A DNA stretch of 15,467 nucleotides, from the NCBI GenBank assembly GCA_964369405.1, contig CAYJGB010000037.1, positions 1 to 15,467 on the forward strand. The letters are read 5' to 3'. Below, one piece after another: positions 1 through 6,370 of the stretch; positions within the stretch are counted from its first letter, which is position 1, and the number at the start of each line of letters is the position of its first letter. The notes beneath the pieces are model-generated. The model saw only the letters and a list, made by a program, of their open reading frames with translations. It did no database searches and had not been told where the DNA came from. Source of the stretch: CAYJFG01 sp964369405. GTDB taxonomy: Bacteria; Bacillota; Clostridia; Oscillospirales; Acutalibacteraceae. Both the position numbers and the translations under genes were made by a program.

Positions 1-575
1 AAATGTTGTTCTGGACTAAGGAAGAATACTTAAAGTTCTCTGATGCAATGATGGATAAGCCAATGAGCTACTACATTTATGAAATTTTATACTGGACTGG
101 TATACGTTCTGGTGAACTACTAGCGCTAACAAAAGAAGATATAGACTTTAACAAATCTACACTTAGAATAAATAAAAGCTATCAAAGAATAAACTGCGAA
201 GATATTATAACCGACCCTAAAACACCAAAAAGCAAACGAGTTATATCACTGCCAGACTTTCTGTGTGAAGAAGTACAAGAGTATATGGACAGCTTATACA
301 AGGTAAAAGATACAGACAGAATATTTCCAGTAACAAAAAGTTATCTTCAAAATGAAATGGTAAGAGGATGCAAGCAGTCAGGAGTTAAGAAGATTAGAAA
401 CCATGACTTAAGGCACAGTCACTGCTCACTTCTAATCAATATGGGGTTCTCAGCAGTAGCAATAGCCGATAGGTTAGGTCATGAAAGCATAGATATAACT
501 TACAGATACGCTCACCTATTCCCTACTAAACAAATAGAAATCGCAAATAAATTGTCAATTGAAAGAGGTGTTTAA
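1..575 (+). CDS. Tyrosine site-specific integrase, catalytic half (5' end outside window)
   Basis: Tyrosine recombinase that would cut and rejoin DNA at attachment sites to integrate or excise a mobile element. The frame is open from the window edge, so the N-terminal arm-binding and core-binding domains (roughly half of a typical 380-400 residue integrase) lie to the left. Counting from the ATG at base 3, the catalytic set is visible: Arg35 (TGIRSGELLALT), a lysine in the beta-hairpin near residue 73 (DPKTPKSKR), His134 and Arg137 (NHDLRHSH), His160 (LGHES) and the nucleophile Tyr169 (TYRYAHL). All are present and well spaced, so the domain looks intact. The stop is 1 bp before the ATG of the next gene, so the two are probably cotranscribed. 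The layout resembles integrases of Firmicute phages, ICEs and mobilizable elements; the type of element cannot be decided from this window. Confidence 0.93.
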   Translation, partial: MLFWTKEEYLKFSDAMMDKPMSYYIYEILYWTGIRSGELLALTKEDIDFNKSTLRINKSYQRINCEDIITDPKTPKSKRVISLPDFLCEEVQEYMDSLYKVKDTDRIFPVTKSYLQNEMVRGCKQSGVKKIRNHDLRHSHCSLLINMGFSAVAIADRLGHESIDITYRYAHLFPTKQIEIANKLSIERGV

Positions 576-576
576 T

Positions 577-810
577 ATGAGTGAAAAAGTAATGGACAAG
601 AAAAACAGATGGCGAAGTAAAACGGTGAGTTTTAGAGCTTCACCAGAAGAATGGGAGGAAATCGAAAGACTTGTAAGGCTTAGTGGTATGAGCAAGCAAG
701 ATTATATTATGTATAGGCTTCAAGATAAGGAGATTAATGTGACAGCTAATCCGAGAGTGGTTAAGGCTATAAGAGATGAATTTATTAAAATGCATACTAG
801 AATGACATAA
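577..810 (+). CDS. Small MobC-like / ribbon-helix-helix DNA-binding protein
   Basis: A 77-residue basic protein. The ATG at 577 is preferred over an in-frame TTG at 559 because AGAGGTG at 563-569 is a well-placed ribosome binding site for it. After a charged N terminus (SEKVMDKKNRWRSK), residues about 16-50 (TVSFRASPEEWEEIERLV then a turn and SKQDYIMYRL) match the strand-helix-helix pattern of ribbon-helix-helix proteins and the N-terminal part of relaxosome accessory proteins of the MobC kind. Such proteins bind DNA near an origin of transfer and help the relaxase, or act as small repressors. It is shorter than typical MobC (about 110-130 residues) and may be truncated or a separate small family. 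It directly follows the integrase, which supports membership of the same mobile element. No relaxase is visible in the window. Confidence 0.75.
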   Translation: MSEKVMDKKNRWRSKTVSFRASPEEWEEIERLVRLSGMSKQDYIMYRLQDKEINVTANPRVVKAIRDEFIKMHTRMT

Positions 811-941
811 GTTAGATGAAACACACATACTCATACTACTAATAGTCAAGCATACATTATCAGCTATAATTTAAAAAATAATTTAGGTAACTTCATAGAG
901 TATTATATGTAATATTTTAATATAATACACGAATTTTCAAT

Positions 942-980
942 AACAAAAGCGACTAATCATTACGAAAAGTCGCTTTTGTT
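942..980. terminator. Bidirectional hairpin terminator between convergent genes
   Basis: A perfect 13-bp stem (AACAAAAGCGACT, 942-954, pairing with 968-980) encloses a 13-nt loop. T-rich sequence follows on both strands. It sits between the integrase/MobC-like pair and the convergent beta-helix gene, so it could end transcription from either side. Confidence 0.65.
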
Positions 981-1000
981 GTGTTTAATTATTCTATTAT

Positions 1001-1056
1001 TTTATGTTGCTTTTTGTTGCCAAAATTACTTGCTTTATATTGGTTTATGTTACTTT
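1001..1056. repeat. Short direct repeats near integrase, possible integrase-binding sites
   Basis: TTTATGTTGCTTT at 1001-1013 and TTTATGTTACTTT at 1044-1056 match at 12 of 13 positions in the same orientation, 43 bp apart. A related TTTGTTGCC lies between them. Position and spacing suit arm- or core-type recombinase sites, but this is inference; AT-rich sequence can give such matches by chance. Confidence 0.3.
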
Positions 1057-1113
1057 ATAAAGTTCACTAAACTCTATTACATAAAACTTTTATTATGGCA
1101 TTTGTGTTGATAC

Positions 1114-4100
1114 TTATGACACATATAATACTCCGTCTACTTCTATCCATGCTTTCACATATAGTGTTTTATCTGTGTCTGTTGGCATTACTGCTACATA
1201 GTTGTAACGTCCGTCACCGTTCATTACATTTGTGTCAGTGTATTCTCTTACTATGTTACTATTTGTTTGTTGTGTTGTATCATCTAAATATTGTCTAATG
1301 TTTTCTTCTGTTACATCACTTTCAACTGTTGAGCGTATTACTCCATATTTTACTTCTGTAGCATCTTGATAACCTGCTGCTACTATTGGGTAATATGCTT
1401 TTGTTGTGTTGTTATCTTCTGTTGAGTATGATGCAATTCCTACATTAATATCAACTACTTCAATCGCTGTTCCCTCTAGTATTGGTTCAATTATTGAAGT
1501 TTCTACTACATAGAATGCATACGTATTACTATCAGTTACTGATACCACGTGATCATTGATTTTCCAGCCTATAACACTGCCTTCGCCTGTGTATGTAGAT
1601 TTTACTATTTTTCCATACACAACTTCTGTATCGACTGGCGCATTATCAACTGTAATATCAAGCTTATCTATATAATCTATAGATGCAGTTACTTCTACAA
1701 TTTTAGGTACTTTTTTATATACAAGTGTTGTATCAGTAGTTATATTTTCTAGTGCACTATCTTCAAAATCTTGTACATATTCCTCAGTTCTAAGTTGTGG
1801 TAATACTGGTCGAGTCGCTGTTCCACCTGTTACTACATACTCTTCTGCTAATACATCTCCATCTGTATTTTCAAATGTAACCGTTTTTAGCTTGTCAGTA
1901 GTTGATTGTACATTTGTGTATATATTAAGTCCTTGAGTTAAATTATAATCACTTGTTAGTAATTCTCCTTTTTGACCTTGTTGTGCTATTTTATTAAGCT
2001 CAGCTGTATATGTTTTATTCATATCTAGTCCACTAAATGCAATTGATTGATAAGTTACACTTGGTGTATAACTTGCTACTATTGTAGTACCGTCAAATAA
2101 AGCTGTTTGTGAGTTTGCTACTATTGAATTTTGATAGTTTAGTTCTAGTATGTTTGCTACATCTTCATTCTCTGGAGCTGAAATTTCGTTGTTTATAGCA
2201 TCTATTGCCTGATTTATTCCATCACTTACTGCTGTTACTTTTGCTGTGTAGCTTATTGCTATTGTGCTTCCTGTAGTATCTCCACTACCACTACCTATTC
2301 CTGCTCCACTTGCACCTCCTGTGGCTATTACATTTGCATTATTACTTATTGTGATTGTGCCTCCTGTTCCATTTCTTCCACTACCTATTCCTGATCCAAA
2401 TTCGCCTCCTGTGGCTGTTACATTTGCATTATCACTTATTGTGATTGTTCCTGCAGCACCATTACTACCACCACCAATTCCTGGTCCATATAGACTTACT
2501 GTGGCTGTTACATTTGCATTACCACTTATTGTGATTGTACCACCATCACCGGATTCTCCACCACCAATTCCAGCTGCATAGTAGCTTCCTGTAGCTATTA
2601 CATCTGCATTTCCACTTATTGTGATTATACCACCATCACCGGATTCTCCTCCACCAATTCCTGATGCAAGTGCTCCTCCTGTGGCTACAACTTTTGCATT
2701 ACCATTTATTGTGATTATTCCTCCTGCAATTCGATATCCACCACCAATGCCTGCTCCATTACCGCCTCCATTTGTAATTAGTGTTCCACTTCCTTGTATA
2801 TCTACACTTCCTGTTTCATTATCTATTGTTTGTACTTGTAATCCTGCTTTGTAGTAACCACTTTTTAATGTGTTAGTGGTTCCTTCTTCTAGTGTTAATA
2901 TAACGCTTGATGTACCTTGTATGTCAAACGCTATTCTATTTGATGTTTTTGACACATTTATATTTACATTTGATAGAGTTATATTGTGTGTGCCACTTTC
3001 TACTGTTACTGTGTTTGTGGTTTCTTCTACTGTTGCATTACCTTCTGCATCTGTAGAAGGTATTCCCTCTATTGTAAACTCACCCTTATATGTTGCCCAT
3101 TCACGTGTTGATTCATCTGTAACTTCACCTACACTATATTGAGTTCCAAGAATACTGTCTGTTCTAAATTTTATACTGTTTTCGTTTATGTTTTTTATAG
3201 GTTTGTATTGAATATCTGATTTTTTAATTTGTATATAATTTGTAAATTTGTCATTATCATTTGCAATAAAATCTACAGTATATTCACTATCACTGTTATT
3301 TTCGTTAATTCCTTGTTGCATTGTCTCTATGTTTGCATCTTGTGTGAGAACTACATTATATGTAGTAGTTTCATCAACTCCAGTAAACACCATAGCCTTA
3401 TAGTTTACATCTGGTGTATAGCTGAATTCTTTAATATCTTGATTATCTTGATTATATAGTGCTGTTTCTGTTCCTGTTAGTAATTCTGTTTCGTAATTTA
3501 GTTGTAGTATGTTTGCTAGCTCTTCTCCATCTGGTGCTGTTATGGCTCCTTTATTATCTATTGCTATACCGTCACCTTGTGGTACTGCTATTACTGTTGC
3601 GCCTGACCCTATTTTTAGTGTTGCTCCATCTTGTTTACCGCCAGTAATACTATTACTGCCACTTCCTATTGCTGATGGGTATGTATAATCAGAATTTTTC
3701 GCTTTTCCTCCTATGGCTGTTACTTTTGCCGCATGACTTATTGTAATTGTGCCTCCTTTAGCATAATTACTTCCACCTATGCCTGCGCCAGAAGGACCTC
3801 CTATAGCTGTTACAGTTGCTGTGTCCCTTATTATGATTGTTCCCTCATTAGCTATTAAACCCAAGCCGATACCTGCTCCTTCGTCTCCTCCAATTGCTGT
3901 TACTTCTGCACTATCTTTTATTGTGATTGTGCCAGCATTACCAGTATACCCACCACCACCGATTCCTGCTCCAGCTTCAGTCGAAGTGGCTGTAACTTTT
4001 GCATTATCACTTATTGTGATTATACCACCTGCACTTTCATATCCACCACCGATGCCTGCTCCATTTTCACCTGTTGTAGCTGTTACAGTTGCATTATCAC

Positions 4101-4974
4101 TTATGGTGATTGTACCTCCATCACCTTTACTACCACCACCGATGCCTGCTCCACTATCTCCTCCTATTGCTGTTACCTTTGTATTACCATTTATTGCGAT
4201 TGTTCCTGCTGAAAATCCATTGCCACCACCGATGCCTGCTCCATATCCTGGTGACTCGGCTACAAGTGTGCCCTTTCCTTTTATTTCTACACTTGCTGTT
4301 TCATTATTTATTGTTTGTACTTGTACCCCTGCTCTGTAGTAACCACTTTTCAATGTGTTTGTAGTACCTTCTGCTAATGTTAATATTACGCTTGATGTAC
4401 CTAGTATATTAAATGCTATAATGCTATATGCTTTTAACAAATCTATATTTACATTTGATAGCGTTATGTTGTGTGCTCCACTTTCTACTGTTACTGTGTT
4501 TGTTGTTGCTTCTACTATAGTATTACCTTTTGCATCTGTAGAAGTTGTTCCCTCTATTGTAAATTCACCTGTGTAAGTAATCCACTCGCCACTGCCTTGT
4601 TGATATTGTAGACTTGAATCACTTGAACGCAACCTAATACTACCAGTTGCTATGTTTAGTGTTGGGTCGTTTGAATTCTTATTTACTTCTACAGTTGCCT
4701 TTTCTGTAGTAGGCTGTGTTTCCTCTGTTGGAGTTTCTGTTTGTTTTTCTGTAGTTTGATGTGTTAGGTCTTGTGTTTGAGCTTGCGTTGTAGTTTGCTC
4801 TACTTCATTTCCATTGCCATCTACTATGTTTACTTGTGCTGTGTCTGTAATTTGAATATTATTTTTTAACTCATTTGAGTATGCTGATACTGTACTAACA
4901 TTTAATGTTAGTACTACCATTATTATTGATAAAATTATTGCCAATGCTTTTCTTGATGTTTTCTTCGTTTTCAT
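1114..4974 (-). CDS. Large secreted right-handed beta-helix repeat protein with duplicated module
   Basis: A 1286-residue exported protein. Residues 1-32 form a signal peptide (KKTSRK, long hydrophobic core, VSAYS), followed by a Thr/Gln/Glu-rich linker to about residue 100. Two homologous modules follow (about 108-585 and 595-1020). Each starts with a GEFTIEG...NTVTVESG...HNITLSNVNI segment, then LTL-EGTTNTLKSGYY-AG, then about six 30-residue repeats of the GAGIGGG...GGTITISDNA-VTATGG type (about 240-463 and 735-920), and ends with an ANIL-LNY...YTP-V-Y segment. The glycine/Thr/Ile periodicity is typical of parallel beta-helix proteins; related bacterial proteins bind carbohydrate or act as adhesins. 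Residues about 1030-1090 resemble an InlB B-repeat-like domain (VTFENTDGDVLAEEYVV...TTDTTLVYKK), followed by about 195 residues not recognised. No sortase motif or membrane anchor is seen, so it is probably released or held non-covalently. The start at 4974 has AAAAGGGG about 8 nt upstream. Confidence 0.88.
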   Translation of the reverse strand: MKTKKTSRKALAIILSIIMVVLTLNVSTVSAYSNELKNNIQITDTAQVNIVDGNGNEVEQTTTQAQTQDLTHQTTEKQTETPTEETQPTTEKATVEVNKNSNDPTLNIATGSIRLRSSDSSLQYQQGSGEWITYTGEFTIEGTTSTDAKGNTIVEATTNTVTVESGAHNITLSNVNIDLLKAYSIIAFNILGTSSVILTLAEGTTNTLKSGYYRAGVQVQTINNETASVEIKGKGTLVAESPGYGAGIGGGNGFSAGTIAINGNTKVTAIGGDSGAGIGGGSKGDGGTITISDNATVTATTGENGAGIGGGYESAGGIITISDNAKVTATSTEAGAGIGGGGYTGNAGTITIKDSAEVTAIGGDEGAGIGLGLIANEGTIIIRDTATVTAIGGPSGAGIGGSNYAKGGTITISHAAKVTAIGGKAKNSDYTYPSAIGSGSNSITGGKQDGATLKIGSGATVIAVPQGDGIAIDNKGAITAPDGEELANILQLNYETELLTGTETALYNQDNQDIKEFSYTPDVNYKAMVFTGVDETTTYNVVLTQDANIETMQQGINENNSDSEYTVDFIANDNDKFTNYIQIKKSDIQYKPIKNINENSIKFRTDSILGTQYSVGEVTDESTREWATYKGEFTIEGIPSTDAEGNATVEETTNTVTVESGTHNITLSNVNINVSKTSNRIAFDIQGTSSVILTLEEGTTNTLKSGYYKAGLQVQTIDNETGSVDIQGSGTLITNGGGNGAGIGGGYRIAGGIITINGNAKVVATGGALASGIGGGESGDGGIITISGNADVIATGSYYAAGIGGGESGDGGTITISGNANVTATVSLYGPGIGGGSNGAAGTITISDNANVTATGGEFGSGIGSGRNGTGGTITISNNANVIATGGASGAGIGSGSGDTTGSTIAISYTAKVTAVSDGINQAIDAINNEISAPENEDVANILELNYQNSIVANSQTALFDGTTIVASYTPSVTYQSIAFSGLDMNKTYTAELNKIAQQGQKGELLTSDYNLTQGLNIYTNVQSTTDKLKTVTFENTDGDVLAEEYVVTGGTATRPVLPQLRTEEYVQDFEDSALENITTDTTLVYKKVPKIVEVTASIDYIDKLDITVDNAPVDTEVVYGKIVKSTYTGEGSVIGWKINDHVVSVTDSNTYAFYVVETSIIEPILEGTAIEVVDINVGIASYSTEDNNTTKAYYPIVAAGYQDATEVKYGVIRSTVESDVTEENIRQYLDDTTQQTNSNIVREYTDTNVMNGDGRYNYVAVMPTDTDKTLYVKAWIEVDGVLYVS
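2215..2770 (-). repeat. Second block of about 90-bp beta-helix repeats inside the secreted protein gene
   Basis: About six tandem units of about 90 bp, each encoding G-[ASP]-GIG-G-G ... GGTITIS-NA-V-ATGG. Units differ mainly in the short loop after GIGGG. Proline-rich frames on the opposite strand are a by-product of this periodicity. The block is homologous to 3585-4255 in the same gene. Confidence 0.8.
3585..4255 (-). repeat. First block of about 90-bp beta-helix repeats inside the secreted protein gene
   Basis: Six to seven tandem units of about 90 bp encoding GAGIGGG ... GTITI-D-A-VTAIGG. The last unit is longer (extra loop NSDYTYPSAIGSGSN) and leads into a different C-terminal cap. The two blocks are about 1.4 kb apart and in direct orientation, so recombination between them could delete one whole module in frame. 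Confidence 0.8.
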
Positions 4975-4982
4975 ATAAATTT

Positions 4983-5044
4983 CCCCTTTTGTAAATATAA
5001 TAATCGCATATATGCATTATATACTATTTTTTAAAAATAGTCTA
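4983..5044 (-). promoter_or_regulatory. SigmaA-type promoter and ribosome binding site of the beta-helix gene
   Basis: On the minus strand TAGACT (5044-5039, 4 of 6 to the -35 consensus), a 17-nt spacer and a perfect TATAAT (5021-5016) precede AGGGG (4987-4983), which is 8 nt from the ATG. The spacing is ideal for a housekeeping promoter. Confidence 0.65.
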
Positions 5045-5196
5045 CATGTTTTAGTAAATTATCATCATTTCCCAAAGAAAAGTTATAATAAATATTTAAT
5101 TTTGACTAATATGTAAAATTAAATTTAGACTTATTTACGAAGGTTAGTGATCATAACTATGTTACTTTTTTTTACAGATAACGAAGAATGTGAGTA

Positions 5197-5440
5197 GTAT
5201 CCAGTGGTTTTGGTATGCAAAAAATATGCAAACAATATACAAAGAACACGCAAAATATCTGCTATTTTGCGTGTTTTATTCATTTTAATGAAAGTTTATG
5301 CATTATTTTTTGTGTAGAAATTGCAAGTGATAACATTTTGATAACATAAAATTTATAGGTTGTGGTTTTTGAGTGGAAATTTAGAGGGATATTCAATTTT
5401 AAAATGCGATTATATCCACTGATATGCAAAAAGTATGCAC
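5197..5440 (+). repeat. Pair of TATCCA...TATGCAAAAARTATGCA motifs, possible recombinase or repressor sites
   Basis: TATGCAAAAAATATGC (5214-5229) is preceded by TATCCAGTGG, and TATGCAAAAAGTATGC (5423-5438) by TATCCACTGA, in the same orientation about 209 bp apart. Paired TATGCA-type half sites are reminiscent of arm/core sites found downstream of Firmicute integrase genes, but no integrase lies beside this copy. The function is inferred only. Confidence 0.35.
5245..5275 (+). terminator. Strong hairpin, terminator-like
   Basis: A perfect 13-bp stem (AACACGCAAAATA, 5245-5257, with 5263-5275) and a 5-nt loop, followed by TTATT on the plus strand. No plus-strand gene lies immediately upstream, so it may be the leftover terminator of a lost gene or element. 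Confidence 0.5.
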
Positions 5441-5480
5441 TTAGAATTTACCACAACTGCTTCGAGTATGTTTTTATTGC

Positions 5481-5554
5481 AGAATAGAATATTAGAATAT
5501 ATTTTGAAAAATCATAATAACTCTAACTTATAATAAAAAATAACATTATGATTT
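5481..5554. repeat. Copy A of a repeat shared with the flank downstream of the dockerin gene
   Basis: Contains AGAATAGAATATTAGAAT (5481-5498) and AATAACATTATGATTT (5539-5554). Both segments recur identically and in the same order at 12303-12320 and 12347-12362, with the middle diverged. Here the right-hand segment forms the last codons of the short paralog gene. Confidence 0.75.
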
Positions 5555-5909
5555 CAGCTTCCATTGCTTTTGTTAACGCTTCTAAATCGGTAACTTCGCC
5601 ACTGTTGTATGCTTCGTCAAGATGCAACACTACATCTCCTTTTTCTGCATAAATAGACAATAGGTAAGGTATTCCATATATATTTGGTTCATATATATAA
5701 TTACCTACTCTTTCAGTAACATACATTCCACCAACTGAATTCTCATAGTAATATACTGTCCAATCGTTTTCTTCATAAAAAATAATAGTTTCACCGTATT
5801 CTTCCGTACTAGTTGGAAATGGTCTAATTTCTTCTGTTGCATATACATTAATCATCCTTAAACTCAATATAATAGCTACTATCAACAAACAAGCTATTAT
5901 TTTCTTCAA
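5523..5909 (-). CDS. Short exported paralog of the dockerin protein, dockerin lost (possibly decayed)
   Basis: A 128-residue protein with a signal peptide (MKKIIACLLIVAIILSL...VYATEE). Residues about 38-115 align with residues about 32-113 of the dockerin protein at 12524-13108: ETIIFYEENDWTVY against GTTIFYVENGWNVY, then a G-Y motif, YAEKGDVVLHLDEA against FAEKNGQVLLLEDA, and GEVTDL in both. The domain is of unknown function. The dockerin that follows it in the paralog is missing; instead the frame ends with IIMLFFIIS, encoded by a repeat that is non-coding downstream of the paralog. The start is TTG at 5909, with no Shine-Dalgarno site; a 9-bp hairpin (5913-5933) lies immediately upstream. 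Loss of the C terminus, weak start and lack of a recognisable promoter suggest a degenerating gene, although the remaining frame is open. It is certainly homologous to the dockerin gene; whether it is expressed is uncertain. Confidence 0.6.
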   Translation of the reverse strand: MKKIIACLLIVAIILSLRMINVYATEEIRPFPTSTEEYGETIIFYEENDWTVYYYENSVGGMYVTERVGNYIYEPNIYGIPYLLSIYAEKGDVVLHLDEAYNSGEVTDLEALTKAMEAEIIMLFFIIS

Positions 5910-6153
5910 CTATAGCATTATGTAATAATGCTAGTAGTAAAACATTAACATATGAATTATTGCCAGCTGAAGCAACTAGTGTAACATTATGTTGTGATAT
6001 TATATGTTCCAGCCACTCTTCCGTAAGGTCTGTGTGATGTAACATAGTAGATACATTTAGTGTTTTTATATCGTGACTAAAAAGAATTTTCACAGTAATT
6101 GCTTTACTTTTTTGCAATTTTTTATCGACTCCAGCATTTATTATAGAGCTCAT
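5848..6153 (-). pseudogene. Probable subtilase (S8) peptidase relic
   Basis: An open frame of 101 codons, overlapping the start of the short paralog by 62 bp in another frame. Residues about 33-70 read NVSTM...DLTEEWLEHIISQHNVTLVASAGNNSYVN, which matches the region of S8 subtilases that leads to the oxyanion-hole Asn (here SAGN, Asn65). The catalytic Asp, His and Ser motifs are absent, there is no Shine-Dalgarno site before the ATG, and an in-frame stop lies a few codons upstream. The last 20-30 residues come from the paralog's coding sequence read in another frame. The best reading is a small remnant of a peptidase gene removed by deletion. It could also be a chance open frame; the subtilase match rests on one motif and its flanking pattern. 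Confidence 0.4.
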
Positions 6154-6298
6154 TTTTACATAATTTAGTAGTTAGCACTCATGAAATTTTTTTATTTAAT
6201 ATTAGTAATATTTTACGATTATCGATGAACTTAATTAGAATTATATACAAGAATTATTGGTTTTTGCAAACAATTATGTGCTTCGACTCCAAAAATTA

Positions 6299-6360
6299 TT
6301 GACTTTTAATACTATGATGCTATAATTAAAATGTAGTTATATTACATATTTAAAGAAAGG
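6299..6360 (+). promoter_or_regulatory. Promoter and ribosome binding site of the giant surface protein
   Basis: TTGACT (6299-6304), a 16-nt spacer and TATAAT (6321-6326) preceded by TGC, which makes an extended -10. AGAAAGG (6354-6360) is the ribosome binding site, 10 nt before the ATG at 6371. Confidence 0.7.
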
Positions 6361-6370
6361 CGATGTTCAT

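Larger units (their letters stand above)
811..1113. other. Intergenic region with probable right end of the mobile element
   Basis: No convincing gene. The region holds a strong hairpin (942-980) and then an AT-rich stretch with short same-strand repeats: TTTATGTTGCTTT (1001-1013), TTTGTTGCC (1013-1021) and TTTATGTTACTTT (1044-1056). Because the integrase reads toward this stretch and attachment sites usually lie just beyond integrase genes, the element boundary may be here. The exact att core cannot be named without the other end of the element. Confidence 0.4.
4975..5522. other. Gene-free AT-rich interval with hairpin and repeated TATGCA motifs
   Basis: No credible coding region on either strand. 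The right end (5481-5522) belongs to the repeat shared with 12303-12362. The middle holds a perfect hairpin (5245-5275) and two copies of a TATCCA...TATGCAAAAA[A/G]TATGCA motif. The promoter of the beta-helix gene lies at the left end. Confidence 0.5.

Noticed and set aside
2264..4576. Several proline- and leucine-rich open frames on the plus strand
   Set aside because: They lie opposite the beta-helix repeats and arise from their 90-bp periodicity and glycine codons; no ribosome binding sites or independent signal.
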